A stretch of DNA of 64,000 nucleotides from Paraburkholderia sp. CNPSo 3274 (GTDB taxonomy: Bacteria > Pseudomonadota > Gammaproteobacteria > Burkholderiales > Burkholderiaceae). The position numbers and the translations under genes were made by a program. Positions 27,573 to 37,910 of the stretch are shown in pieces. The stretch's first letter is position 1, and each line of letters starts with the position of its first letter. The notes under the pieces were generated by a model. That model did not search any database, was not told the DNA's origin, and saw nothing but the letters and a program-made list of their open reading frames with translations. The stretch spans positions 62,001 to 126,000 of the forward strand of contig NZ_JAMBPR010000006.1 in the NCBI RefSeq assembly GCF_024206475.1, given 5' to 3'.

Positions 27573-28109
27573 TTACGGCGAGGAAGCCGACTTCGTGTGC
27601 TCGCCGAGCGCGCGCATGAGCAGCGTTTCCCACTGCTCGGGCTGCTGCTGGCTGCGCGCGTGGTCGCCGGTGGCCACGAAGCCGAGGCGCTCGTAGAAGC
27701 GCATGGCCGTGGTGTTCGTGTCGGTGATCCAGGCGTAGACCTGCGTGGCGCCTTCGCTCACGAGCCAGTCGATGGCGCTGTTGAGCAGCAATTCGCCGCC
27801 GCTCAGATGACGCACCGCAGGCGCGACCCACAGCGCCGAAACGAACGCGCGGCGCGCCGGCGCGCTTTCGAAGCTCGCGCCGATCAGACCGGCCGGATGG
27901 CCCTCGGTATAGAGAATGAACGACGTGCCCGTGTGCGAAACCGCATGCCGGGCCGCCGCAGCGTCGAAAACGGCGGCATCGGCGGATAGCGCGTCTTCGA
28001 GCGTGTCGCCGAATGCATAAGGCGCGTCGCGCAGCGAAGCTGTTCGAAGCTCGCGGAGCACGGCACCCTGATCGGCGGCGATACGGCGAACGGTCAGTGA
28101 CGGACTCAT
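27573..28109 (-). CDS. GNAT family N-acetyltransferase
   Basis: 178 residues with the GNAT fold: RELRTASLRDAPYAFGDTLEDA, the acetyl-CoA-binding WVAPAVRHLSGGELLLNSAIDWLVSEGATQVYAWI and the closing TAMRFYERLGFVATGD. The substrate is unknown. The family includes protein and antibiotic acetyltransferases, so no specific role can be given. It sits alone between minC and map. Confidence 0.88.
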   Translation of the reverse strand: MSPSLTVRRIAADQGAVLRELRTASLRDAPYAFGDTLEDALSADAAVFDAAAARHAVSHTGTSFILYTEGHPAGLIGASFESAPARRAFVSALWVAPAVRHLSGGELLLNSAIDWLVSEGATQVYAWITDTNTTAMRFYERLGFVATGDHARSQQQPEQWETLLMRALGEHTKSASSP

Positions 28110-28251
28110 GCAGTCGTAAACCCCAATAAAGCGCTAACGCGTAGCTTTAACCGAACTGGCTTGAGAGTCAAATCCTTATTTGACAATTGCCGGCACGCGA
28201 CGCCCTGCGCGCGAGCCTTGACAGACGGGCCCAGAGGCCGCACAGCCACGC

Positions 28252-29037
28252 TCATGGGGCCTCGTAGGCGCCCGTGCCGTCCGGCCAGGGCGTAAGGAGT
28301 TCGTAGCCGTCGTCGGTGACCGCGACCATGTGCTCCCACTGCGCCGAGAGCGAGCGGTCCTTGGTGACGACCGTCCAGCCGTCGCGCTGCACCGTCGTGC
28401 CGGCGCGGCCCGCGTTGACCATCGGCTCGATCGTGAAGACCATGCCCGGCTTCAGGCGCACGCCCTGCCCCGGCTGGCCGTAGTGCAGCACCTGCGGTTC
28501 CTCGTGGTAGACCTTGCCGATGCCGTGGCCACAATACTCGCGCACGATCGAGAAGCCGTCCGCCTGGGCGCGCTTCTGAATGGCGTTGCCGACGTCGCCG
28601 AGCGTCGCCCCCGGCATCACCTGGCGGATGCCCGCGAGCATCGCCTCGTAGGTCGTGTCGATCAGCTGGCGGCCCACCGTGCTCGGCGTGCCGACGCAGT
28701 ACATGCGGCTCGTGTCCCCGAAATAGCCGTCCTTGATCACGGCCACGTCGATGTTGATGATGTCGCCGTCCTTGAGCACCTCGCCGCGATTCGGAATGCC
28801 GTGGCAGACCACGGAATTGACGGACGTGCAGATCGTCTTCGGAAAGCCGAGATAGCCGACATTGGCCGGCACGGCCTTGAGTGTGTTGACGATGTAGTCG
28901 TTGCAGAGCGCGTCGAGGTCGTCGGTGGAGACGCCCGGCTTCACGTGCTCGCCGATCATCGCGAGCACGTCGGCGGCGAGCCGGCCCGAAATGCGCAGGC
29001 GGGCGAGATCGTCGGCAGACTTGTAGGTGATAGGCAT
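28252..29037 (-). CDS. map: Methionine aminopeptidase, type I
   Basis: Removes the initiator methionine from new proteins. 261 residues; metal ligands are recognisable in VAVIKDGYFGDTSRMY (two Asp), GHGIGKVYHEEP (His), FTIEPMVNAG (Glu) and SAQWEHMVAVTDDG (Glu). The ATG is followed by [27 protein letters not shown]. This copy is not next to rpsB, where map often lies; paralogous map genes are common in Burkholderiaceae. Confidence 0.95.
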   Translation of the reverse strand: MPITYKSADDLARLRISGRLAADVLAMIGEHVKPGVSTDDLDALCNDYIVNTLKAVPANVGYLGFPKTICTSVNSVVCHGIPNRGEVLKDGDIINIDVAVIKDGYFGDTSRMYCVGTPSTVGRQLIDTTYEAMLAGIRQVMPGATLGDVGNAIQKRAQADGFSIVREYCGHGIGKVYHEEPQVLHYGQPGQGVRLKPGMVFTIEPMVNAGRAGTTVQRDGWTVVTKDRSLSAQWEHMVAVTDDGYELLTPWPDGTGAYEAP

Positions 29038-29126
29038 CTGTGGACCGAAGTGGGCGCGGCGGTGCTAGAGAACACTGCGCCGCAAATTCAAAGGAGCGAT
29101 TGTACCGGCGCTGCCGCGTCGCTAGC

Positions 29127-29146
29127 GCAGCAACCCGCAGCAACCC
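29127..29146. repeat. Tandem 10-mer GCAGCAACCC, two copies
   Basis: Two exact consecutive copies upstream of map on the other strand. Confidence 0.6.
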
Positions 29147-29223
29147 GTGTCATCCCTGTGACGCCGGGCGCGGAATTTTCAGATATCTCCGATTGTTCGA
29201 GCACGAGCCGCCGTCAAGAATGA

Positions 29224-29883
29224 GAAATATCTTACATCGCGAGCAGGCAGTCCGATCACGACCTCAAGCAATCCCGCCTCCATCCCCTCCACGCCGAACG
29301 CTATTTTTTGAGCCATCGCGAGTTCAGCAATCTGCTCTTTCTCGACACGGACATGGACTTCTCGCGCGAAGCGGTTCTGCGCCTGCTCGCCGGCGACAAG
29401 CCCGTGGCCGGCATTGCCCGCCCGTACCGCTTTTTCGACCGGGAACAGCGGATCACGAGCGCCGACGTCGGGCTCACGCTGCGCGAATGGCAGGAAGAGA
29501 CCGTGGACTACACGGCGGTCCTCGCGGATCAAGCGGGCAGCAGCGTCGTATCCGACGGCTGGGCCGAAGTAAGTCATGTCGGCACGGGCATCTTCCTCGT
29601 GCGGCGCGACGCGCTGGAGGCGATCGCCGCACATACGGCGCTTTACCGGCCCCCCGCGCAGTACGCGGGCTACCTGCCGCACGGCAAGTTCCATGCGTTC
29701 TTCGACACCGTTAGTGAGAAAGGCGTGTACCTCTCGGAAGATTTATCGTTTTGCCGGCGCGTGCGCGCCGCGGGCAAGTCGGTGTGGGCGCTCATCGACG
29801 AGAAGATCGTGCATCACGGCGCATCGTCGATCTCGGGCACCTACCTGCATGCGCTGGAGATGCGCGGCCACATGCGCAAGTGA
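29224..29883 (+). pseudogene. Truncated glycosyltransferase-like gene
   Basis: The reading frame opens just after a stop at 29221 with no ATG or GTG. The first possible start is a TTG at 29308, inside an apparently conserved segment (FLSHREFSNLLFLDTDMDFSREAVLRLL). The DTDMDF piece is a DxD-type metal/nucleotide-sugar motif as in GT-A glycosyltransferases, followed by DKPVAGIARPYRFF and VGTGIFLVRRDALEAI, and YLSEDLSFCRRVRAAGKSVWALIDEKIVHHG near the end. The N-terminal part that would complete the nucleotide-binding fold is missing. The C-terminus is intact. I read this as a 5'-truncated remnant next to the tRNA-Ser island; a short functional protein cannot be excluded. Confidence 0.65.
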
Positions 29884-29926
29884 AAATGCGCTCCGGTATG
29901 CACACCGGAACAAGAGCAGAAAAGCA

Positions 29927-29961
29927 AAAACCCCTGCAGCGGTCAAGCGTGCAGGGGTTTT
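29927..29961. terminator. Hairpin next to the distal att copy
   Basis: AAAACCCCTGC and GCAGGGGTTTT arms, T-rich on both strands, end just before the 20-bp repeat at 29963. It may have been the terminator of tRNA-Ser(CGA) before insertion of the island. It also serves the truncated gene upstream. Confidence 0.8.
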
Positions 29962-29962
29962 C

Positions 29963-29982
29963 TGAATCTGGCGGAGAGGGTG
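29963..29982. repeat. Distal attachment-site copy (tRNA-Ser 3' end)
   Basis: TGAATCTGGCGGAGAGGGTG is identical to 33336-33355. Its last 14 bases are the complement of the tRNA-Ser(CGA) 3' end including CCA. The bases beyond do not match the tRNA. Confidence 0.8.
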
Positions 29983-30219
29983 CCCGCCGGGAGTCGTGCC
30001 GCGAGAATCCGCCGCAATCCGCAGACCCCAATGCTGGTGGGCCTTCCATCAAATCGCCGTGTCGCCGTATACCGCACCAATCTTATTTACTAACGCTATG
30101 TAAGCTATTGCTGACAATTGTTGACAAAAATCAGTCCCGCCCTGTTGTCTCCGCTTTCCTGTTCGGGCTAGTGTTCGTTGAGGTAATCCGCACCCACTTA
30201 ACAGGAACGCGAATCTGCC
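29983..30219. other. Leader of the island operon
   Basis: No gene is visible. TTGACA at 30121-30126 is a perfect -35 hexamer, and TGACAA occurs twice at a 10-bp interval (30112-30117, 30122-30127), but no good -10 stands 16-18 bp further. AGGAA lies about 11 bases before the ATG at 30220. Confidence 0.35.
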
Positions 30220-32553
30220 ATGATTATCAGCCCGCCTTTTCTGCCACAACTGGACCCATCGAAGCTCGATCCCAGCAAACCTGACCCGATGATGGACGCC
30301 GTGGACGAGTTTGAACTCTTTCACGGCATCTATCCGATCGCCTTTGACCGCCGCCGACACTGCGGCGTGCATCTCTCACCCGACATGCACGGCGCGGTTT
30401 ATGCCATCGCCGACGGCGAGGTGGTGGCCTACCGGGTCTGCCAGCACGCGATTGACCCTGACAACAGCCATGTGGGGTTTGTGCTGCTCCGGCACATGGC
30501 CGAAACGGGTGACGGTCGCAAGCTGACGTTCTATTCGCTCTACATGCATCTGCTGCCACTGGCCGAGTACCACACGTTCGGATACGACGCGAAGGGGCTG
30601 GCCAATTTTCTGCACATGCCGACCGGCGACACCCGGAAGGGGAAGGCCACACAAGCGGCAAAGGGCGACGGCAAAAGGGTGCGTCGCAAGGACATTCTGG
30701 GTTACCTGGGACAGTATGAGGGGCGAACCCATCTGCACTTTGAAATTTTCATGGTGCCGGATGATTTCGCTGCCTACTTCAATCACACGCAGCTTGGCCA
30801 TCCCGCGCCGGATACGCCAAAAGGCACGGACTGCTGGGGACATGCCTATTACACGATCCCTGGCGGCCAGTCATTCCATGCGCAACCGCCCTACACCGGG
30901 GCGGACAGCAAGCTGCAGGGGATCGAGTTCAAGTCGGGCCACGAGGGCAGGAACGATCTGCCGCTGGCGGTCGAGACATATTTCTGCAACGGGACGAAAT
31001 ACACCAACGTCTGGAGCATCGCGGCGAACGGTGTCCGCACGCTGCTGACGCCGGAGCCGGTGCCCGAAGCAGGTTACGAATACGATCTTTACACGCGTGC
31101 GACGGCCCTTTACGCATGCCCGAGTGACGGGTACGAGATGCTGCGCTTCGGGCGTGTCCGGTCCTCAGCCGCGACGCCGTTGACATGGGCGTACGTGACT
31201 TATGCAAGCGGGAAGCAGGGCTACATCGATATCAGCAACGCGGCAATCAAGAAACTGTCCGACGCGGATTTCCCGGAGTTTATGGGCTGGCAAAAGGTTA
31301 CCGATGGCAACACGCCCTTCGACAGCAACGGCATGTGTGATATCGACGTGCTGAAGAAACTCGTCAAGGATGCTGGGCCGGGCAACGAGCCTCCGGTGAT
31401 AGAGGATGTGACGGAGGCCGGGAAGATGCAGCCGCTGTCAACCTACCTCATACTCGAAAACACGGTACGGCAGGCGCTACGTGGTTTTATCTGCTACGCG
31501 CCCAGCGAATGGGACAGCACGAACAACGAGACGCGCTACGCAAAGTTGCGCGATGAAGGCGGCTTCTATCACGGCAACGACGACGGCTACAACAAGTTCC
31601 TCAAGTACCTCAAGGAGGTTCAGTTCTGGGACGTGACCGGTTTGACCGCCGGGGGAAATCTCTGGTTCTTTCATCCACTCGCGTTCATCCGGCATTTCAG
31701 AAAGTGCGGCTGGCTCAGTGAAAGCGAATTGCTCAGTATGCTGCCAATGTCGGCACTGCGCTACGCCAAACCACCACATGTCCCGGGATATTGGACTTCC
31801 GAACAAATAAAAGTCATGGAAGTAACAAAGCGCCTTGTTGGTCAAAATTTAGCCTCCCTCAACGGGGCAATGCAGAAATTCGGTATTTCACCTCGCCCGT
31901 GGCGCATGGCTGCTTTTCTTGCGAACGCAATGGAGGAAACCCAATGGTTTAGTAAATTGCACGAAAACAATCGTTTAGCTAAATACTGGCCCTGGGACGG
32001 TCGTGGTTTTCTTCAACTCACCTGGCCAGATAACTACGTAAAATATTGGGAATTTATTGGCCGAAAAATCCCTGATGCTTTGAAGAAAGAGTTAAGCGAA
32101 TCGGCGAAAATGGCTGACAAGGATGGAACTAATGCCCCCCTGCAAGACGGCAAGCACCCCACGCTAACAGCACAAATTCTTCAATGGCGTGAAGATGCGG
32201 GCGACAAAGCAATTTCAGCCACTGAAAGCGCGGGCGCGTATTGGGCATGGACGAAGGCGGCGGTGTATGCTGACAAATTCCCAATATTGGCTCTTCAAAT
32301 TCAAAATATCACCAAACCTGGTTTCCAGCCTGTAATTTATTACAGTTGTCAAAGCTATGGGCAAGTAGCTGCCACGGTTAATTTTGGTAGCGCACCGAAG
32401 GACACCGCAAAAATTGCTCGCGTCAATGGAATATTGGCAAGATATCAAGCCTATACATCTGCATTGATAGTCCTTGCGGACGGGACACTCTTTCCTCGTT
32501 CTGAAGGCCAAGGCTGGGATAACCCCTCAGGTTATGAGCGGAGAAATATGTGA
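30220..32553 (+). CDS. Putative polymorphic peptidoglycan-hydrolase effector (M23-like plus GH19/lysozyme-like)
   Basis: 777 residues, without a signal peptide. The N-terminus after a Pro-rich stretch (DPSKLDPSKPDP) resembles M23 endopeptidases: H47-x-G-x-H51, a GAVYAIADGEVVAYR strand, and H171-L-H173 in GRTHLHFEIF. The usual second ligand, Asp, is His51 here. Residues about 245-380 look like an SH3-like wall-binding region (WAYVTYASGKQGYID). From about residue 540 the protein resembles GH19-type lysozymes: WRMAAFLANAMEETQWF with Glu572/Glu573, then DGRGFLQLTW (593-602). GC falls from about 62% in a 60-base sample near 30,421 to about 42% near 31,921, with the break near residue 523. This suggests an exchanged C-terminal toxin domain. 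The stop overlaps the partner ATG. Delivery by a type VI system elsewhere is inferred. Confidence 0.7.
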   Translation: MIISPPFLPQLDPSKLDPSKPDPMMDAVDEFELFHGIYPIAFDRRRHCGVHLSPDMHGAVYAIADGEVVAYRVCQHAIDPDNSHVGFVLLRHMAETGDGRKLTFYSLYMHLLPLAEYHTFGYDAKGLANFLHMPTGDTRKGKATQAAKGDGKRVRRKDILGYLGQYEGRTHLHFEIFMVPDDFAAYFNHTQLGHPAPDTPKGTDCWGHAYYTIPGGQSFHAQPPYTGADSKLQGIEFKSGHEGRNDLPLAVETYFCNGTKYTNVWSIAANGVRTLLTPEPVPEAGYEYDLYTRATALYACPSDGYEMLRFGRVRSSAATPLTWAYVTYASGKQGYIDISNAAIKKLSDADFPEFMGWQKVTDGNTPFDSNGMCDIDVLKKLVKDAGPGNEPPVIEDVTEAGKMQPLSTYLILENTVRQALRGFICYAPSEWDSTNNETRYAKLRDEGGFYHGNDDGYNKFLKYLKEVQFWDVTGLTAGGNLWFFHPLAFIRHFRKCGWLSESELLSMLPMSALRYAKPPHVPGYWTSEQIKVMEVTKRLVGQNLASLNGAMQKFGISPRPWRMAAFLANAMEETQWFSKLHENNRLAKYWPWDGRGFLQLTWPDNYVKYWEFIGRKIPDALKKELSESAKMADKDGTNAPLQDGKHPTLTAQILQWREDAGDKAISATESAGAYWAWTKAAVYADKFPILALQIQNITKPGFQPVIYYSCQSYGQVAATVNFGSAPKDTAKIARVNGILARYQAYTSALIVLADGTLFPRSEGQGWDNPSGYERRNM

Positions 32554-33113
32554 TGAAATATTGTTTTTTGATGCTTGCAGCCTGCTTATTCACCAACTAT
32601 GCATACAGCAAGTCCGCCGTTGAACTTCAGGTAACTTTAGATCAATGTAATTTCAATCTGAGCGATCCCTATAATGGAAAAATTTCCATTGATAATGAAA
32701 GCACGCCACATTCCGCTATTTACACATCAACAATTTCTCAAGACTCCAAGCATCCATTTGACACAAAAATTAAATTCGACTGCCATACCGATGTTGATGC
32801 AAGCAATCTCTCTGATTTGTCCGGCGCATCCAAAAAAAATGGAAAATGGATGATTGATGCTGGCGGAGATGCGGGAGCCGTTAATACAAAATTATATTTA
32901 CTGCAAGGGAAAGGATGGGATGGGGCTGGAATTACCCAGGATCAAACATTTGGGGACGAGGATAGACGCACTCGTGGGTTTACGTTTTGCCTGGTTCACG
33001 GTACTAAGGCTCTATGCGGATTGGACGATACAGTTATGTACCTAGCCCATCCCAATGAAACCGTATTGCCTCAAATCATCCGATTGCTCAATAGCATCCG
33101 ATTCTTAAATTAA
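32553..33113 (+). CDS. Exported partner, putative periplasmic immunity protein
   Basis: 186 residues starting with a signal peptide (MKYCFLMLAACLFTNYAYS, cleavage before KSAVELQ). The mature part is mixed polar with four cysteines (DQCNFNL, FDCHTD, TFCLVHG, ALCGLDD) that could form two disulfides. No enzyme motif is seen. The ATG overlaps the effector stop as TGATG, so translation is probably coupled; a GTG one codon earlier is possible. The base composition is very AT-rich (about 28% GC in a 60-base sample near 32,641), unlike the chromosome. Export, coupling and position directly after a wall-degrading enzyme are what is expected of an immunity protein. I do not recognise a named family. 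Confidence 0.65.
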   Translation: MKYCFLMLAACLFTNYAYSKSAVELQVTLDQCNFNLSDPYNGKISIDNESTPHSAIYTSTISQDSKHPFDTKIKFDCHTDVDASNLSDLSGASKKNGKWMIDAGGDAGAVNTKLYLLQGKGWDGAGITQDQTFGDEDRRTRGFTFCLVHGTKALCGLDDTVMYLAHPNETVLPQIIRLLNSIRFLN

Positions 33114-33148
33114 CCGCCTTGTGATGGCGCAGTAGCCTGCATGTGCCA

Positions 33149-33223
33149 CCACACCGATTCGCGACGGGTGGTCTTCGGACCTTACGCAAGGTCAACGGTT
33201 TGACACACCATGTATCGGTGTGG
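33149..33223. repeat. Inverted repeat downstream of the immunity gene
   Basis: CCACACCGAT (33149-33158) and ATCGGTGTGG (33214-33223) are exact complements separated by 55 bp. The 33114-33294 stretch otherwise holds no gene. It could be a hairpin terminator or a remnant of the element end. Confidence 0.45.
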
Positions 33224-33294
33224 AGACAGCCATTGCCACATGCGCCGTCGCGAGTCGGCGACCGCTACGTGGGTTATTTTGTGGGTCGAAAAAA

Positions 33295-33332
33295 CGAAAG
33301 CCCCGTAAGTCATTGACTAGACGGGGCTTTCG
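33295..33332 (-). terminator. Terminator downstream of tRNA-Ser(CGA)
   Basis: On the minus strand CGAAAGCCCCGT and ACGGGGCTTTCG pair across 14 bases, followed by a T6 run. It lies directly after the tRNA 3' end and so belongs to the island side. Confidence 0.8.
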
Positions 33333-33335
33333 CCA

Positions 33336-33432
<97 letters not shown>

Positions 33433-33578
33433 GGGGTACTGCTTTTTTACTGCTTCCCCGGCGTTGGTCGGCAACCGGAGAAGCGAAGATTATAGAACAT
33501 GTTTTGAATTTTGCAAGCCCTCATTGGAAAAAGTTTCGAGGGCAAGGAATTCAAACGTTCTGCGCGCGAGACAGCGCC

Positions 33579-34958
<1,380 letters not shown>

Positions 34959-34968
34959 TCAGGGCGAT

Positions 34969-36300
34969 TCAGCCCTTGCGCTTCCTCTCGCGGAGTTCAT
35001 CGCGGTGCTCATCGCGCCATTGCGCGTCGAGGTCGGCAAGACGCGCGAGCTTTTCGCCGATCTTGCCCTCCAGCCCGCGCGGCGTGGGCTGATACCAGCG
35101 CGGTTCGCGCATGCCATCGGGCAGATACGTCTCGCCGGCCGCGTAGGCGTCGGGTTCGTCATGCGCGTAACGGTACTCGTGGCCGTAGCCCAGTTCCTTC
35201 ATGAGCTTGGTCGGCGCGTTGCGCAGATGGATGGGCACCGCGCGCGACTGGTCCTTGCTCACAAAGCGCCGCGCCTCGTTATAGGCGTTGTAGCCCGCGT
35301 TCGACTTCGGCGCGACCGCCAGATAGATCACGGCCTGGGCGAGCGCGAGTTCGCCTTCGGGCGAGCCGAGGCGCTCGTAGGTCTCGGCGGCGTCGAGCGT
35401 GATGCGCCCGGCACGCGGATCGGCGAGGCCGATGTCCTCCCACGCCATGCGCACGATGCGCCGCGCGAGATAACGCGGGTCCGCGCCGCCGTCGAGCATG
35501 CGGCAGAACCAGTAGAGCGCGCCGTCCGGGTTGCTGCCGCGCACCGACTTGTGGAGTGCGCTGATCTGGTCGTAGAACGCGTCGCCGCCTTTGTCGAAGC
35601 GGCGCAGGTTTTCCGCTAGCGCGCTGCCGAGCAGTTCGCCGTCGATCTCGGTCTTCTTTTGCTGAGCGGCCGCGCGCGCGACGATTTCGAGGTTGTTCAG
35701 GAGCTTGCGACCGTCGCCGTCCGCGGAACCGATCAACGCCTTCTTTGCTTCGTCCGTGAAGGTCAGGCCGCCCAATTCCTTGCTCGCGCGGGCGAGCAGT
35801 TCGCCCTGCTCCTCCTCGTCGAGGCTCTTGAGCACATACACGGCGGCGCGAGAAAGCAATGCGCTGTTCACCTCGAACGACGGGTTTTCCGTCGTCGCGC
35901 CGATGAACACGAACAGGCCCGACTCCACATGCGGCAGGAAGGCGTCTTGCTGGCTCTTGTTGAACCGGTGGACCTCGTCGACGAACACGAGCGTCTGATG
36001 GCCACGCGCACGATGCAGTTGCGCCTGCTCCACGGCCTCGCGGATGTCCTTTACGCCCGAGAGCACCGCCGAGAGCGCGATGAATTCGGCGTGGAAGGCA
36101 TCGGCCATGAGGCGCGCGAGCGTGGTCTTGCCCACGCCCGGCGGCCCCCAGAGGATCATCGAATGCGCTTCGCCGGACTCGAACGCGACGCGCAGCGGCT
36201 TGTTGGGCCCAAGCAGATGCTTCTGGCCGATGACCTCGTCGATGGAGCGCGGGCGCAGCCGTTCGGCGAGCGGGACGTTGGCACGGGTTTCTTCAAACAT
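34969..36300 (-). CDS. rarA: Replication-associated recombination protein RarA
   Basis: AAA+ ATPase of the clamp-loader family acting at stalled forks. 443 residues: LAERLRPRSIDEVIGQKHLLG, Walker A GPPGVGKTTLA, Walker B VFVDEVHRFNKSQQDAFLPHVE, sensor 1 IGATTENPSFEVNSALLSR, and a C-terminal tetramerisation part with YNEARRFVSKDQSRAVPIHLRNAPTKLMKELGYG. In E. coli the order is ftsK-lolA-rarA-serS; here lolA and ftsK are about 14.6 kb away. Confidence 0.95.
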   Translation of the reverse strand: MFEETRANVPLAERLRPRSIDEVIGQKHLLGPNKPLRVAFESGEAHSMILWGPPGVGKTTLARLMADAFHAEFIALSAVLSGVKDIREAVEQAQLHRARGHQTLVFVDEVHRFNKSQQDAFLPHVESGLFVFIGATTENPSFEVNSALLSRAAVYVLKSLDEEEQGELLARASKELGGLTFTDEAKKALIGSADGDGRKLLNNLEIVARAAAQQKKTEIDGELLGSALAENLRRFDKGGDAFYDQISALHKSVRGSNPDGALYWFCRMLDGGADPRYLARRIVRMAWEDIGLADPRAGRITLDAAETYERLGSPEGELALAQAVIYLAVAPKSNAGYNAYNEARRFVSKDQSRAVPIHLRNAPTKLMKELGYGHEYRYAHDEPDAYAAGETYLPDGMREPRWYQPTPRGLEGKIGEKLARLADLDAQWRDEHRDELRERKRKG

Positions 36301-36471
36301 GACGTTTTCGCGATAATGACGGCTTTCCGGCTGGCCGCTCGTTCGTGACAGATTCGGGGACACAGCGCCCGACGCCACAAAACGGCCCGCCGCACCGGAT
36401 GCAGTCGTGCATTATGACAGCGTGCGCCGCGGCGCGAAGCGCGGGTAGAGCCGCTCAAGCTAAAGCAACCG

Positions 36472-36492
36472 GACAAAACAGACAAAACAGAC
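36472..36492. repeat. Tandem 9-mer GACAAAACA upstream of the permease
   Basis: Two exact copies and a partial third lie 22 bp before the permease ATG. A related 9-mer (GGCAAAACA) is repeated upstream of gtsA. Confidence 0.65.
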
Positions 36493-36514
36493 GATATAGA
36501 GGAAAGCGTTCCAC

Positions 36515-37831
36515 ATGACTCAAGATTCGCACGCCGGCCAGGCCGGCTCCACCTACGCGCCGAACGTCCCCGTGCCCGACGCGCGCCGTCAGTTCCGCAC
36601 CGGCGACGCCTTCGCGCTGTGGTTTTCGCTCGGCATCGGCCTCCTGGTCGCGCAGGCGGGCGCGCTGCTCGTGCCGGGCCTCTCGCTGCCCCACGCGCTC
36701 ATGGCCATCGTCATCGGCAGCGTGATCGGCGTCGTGCTGCTCGGGCTCGCCGGCGTAATCGGCACGGACACGGGCCTCGCCGCCATGTCGTCGCTGCGCC
36801 CGACGCTCGGCGTTCGCGGCGTGTCGGTGCCGGCCGTCATCAACATGGTGCAGCTCGTGGGCTGGGGCTCGTTCGAAATCATCGTGATGCGCGATTCCGC
36901 CGATGCGCTCGCCAGGCAAGCCTTCGGCCTCTCGATGCCGCTCGTCTGGACCGTGATCTTCGGCGTGCTCGCCACGCTGCTCGCCGTGAGCGGCCCACTC
37001 TCGTTCGTGCGGCGTTTCCTGCGCACCTGGGGCATCTGGCTGCTGCTCGCGGGCGCGGCCTGGCTCACGTGGAGCCTGCTCGTGAAGCAGGACGTGGGCG
37101 CGCTGATGCGCCGCCCCGGCACGGGCGAAATGCCGTTTGGCAGCGCCATCGACCTCGTGGTTGCGATGCCGCTCTCGTGGCTGCCGCTCATCGCCGACTA
37201 CACGCGTTTCGGCCGCAAAGCGGGCGAAACCTTCCGCGGCACGCTGTTCGGCTATGGCATCGCGAATCTGTGGTTCTATGCGCTCGGCGCCATCTACGGC
37301 CTCGCCGCGGGCGGCGGCGACGCGCTCCTCACCACGGCGCTCGCGCAGGCCGGCGGCGGCTTCGCGCTGCTGCTCGTGCTGATCGACGAAATCGACAATG
37401 CCTTCGCCGATATCCACTCGGCCGCGGTCTCGACCGGCACGTTCTGGACGCGCGCCAGCGTGCCCTGGCTCTCGGCGGCGTTCGGCGCGCTCTGCACACT
37501 GATCGGCCTCGTCGTGCCGATGGCGAAGTACGAGAACTTCCTGCTCTTCATCGGCTCGGTGTTCGCGCCGCTCTTTGGCGTGGTGCTCGCCGATCACTTC
37601 ATCGTGCGCCGCCGCCGTATCGACACGCAGGCGCTCGCCGATCTGAACGGCGCCTACGGCTATTCGGGCGGCTGGCACGTGAGCGCGTTCGTCGCGTGGC
37701 TGGTCGGTTTCGGCGCGTATCAGGCGCTCAACCAGTGGCTGCCGAACCTCGGCGCGACGCTGCCTTCGCTCGTGATCGGCGCGCTGTGCTATCTCGTGCT
37801 CGCGGGGCGCCGGCGCGCGGCTTACGCGTAA
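36515..37831 (+). CDS. cytX: NCS1-family permease, CytX-like (hydroxymethylpyrimidine/cytosine type)
   Basis: 438 residues with about 12 membrane segments. FRTGDAFALWFSLGIGLLVAQAGALLVPGLSLP, NMVQLVGWGSFEIIVM, WLPLIADYTRFGRKAGETFRGT and DEIDNAFADIHSAAVSTG match the purine-cytosine permease family in its CytX branch, proposed to import hydroxymethylpyrimidine for thiamine synthesis. I looked for a TPP riboswitch in the 214 bp upstream and saw none, so the thiamine link is an inference from family resemblance only. AGAGGAAAG precedes the ATG. Confidence 0.8.
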   Translation: MTQDSHAGQAGSTYAPNVPVPDARRQFRTGDAFALWFSLGIGLLVAQAGALLVPGLSLPHALMAIVIGSVIGVVLLGLAGVIGTDTGLAAMSSLRPTLGVRGVSVPAVINMVQLVGWGSFEIIVMRDSADALARQAFGLSMPLVWTVIFGVLATLLAVSGPLSFVRRFLRTWGIWLLLAGAAWLTWSLLVKQDVGALMRRPGTGEMPFGSAIDLVVAMPLSWLPLIADYTRFGRKAGETFRGTLFGYGIANLWFYALGAIYGLAAGGGDALLTTALAQAGGGFALLLVLIDEIDNAFADIHSAAVSTGTFWTRASVPWLSAAFGALCTLIGLVVPMAKYENFLLFIGSVFAPLFGVVLADHFIVRRRRIDTQALADLNGAYGYSGGWHVSAFVAWLVGFGAYQALNQWLPNLGATLPSLVIGALCYLVLAGRRRAAYA

Positions 37832-37856
37832 CGCCCGGCACTTCCGTTGGACAATC

Positions 37857-37888
37857 AAAAACGCCAGGCTTCAAAGCCTGGCGTTTTT
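37857..37888. terminator. Bidirectional terminator between cytX and bioB
   Basis: AAAAACGCCAGGCTT-CAA-AGCCTGGCGTTTTT serves both convergent genes. Confidence 0.92.
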
Positions 37889-37910
37889 GCTTTTGGCGAC
37901 GTGCGAAACG

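Noticed and set aside
28106..29143. A 345-codon leftward frame over map
   Set aside because: It overlaps map in another frame; map carries all metal ligands, while this one is Arg/Gly-rich noise.
36301..36514. TPP riboswitch before the CytX-like permease
   Set aside because: I looked for the CTGAGA and TGATCTGGATAAT-type core and found neither.
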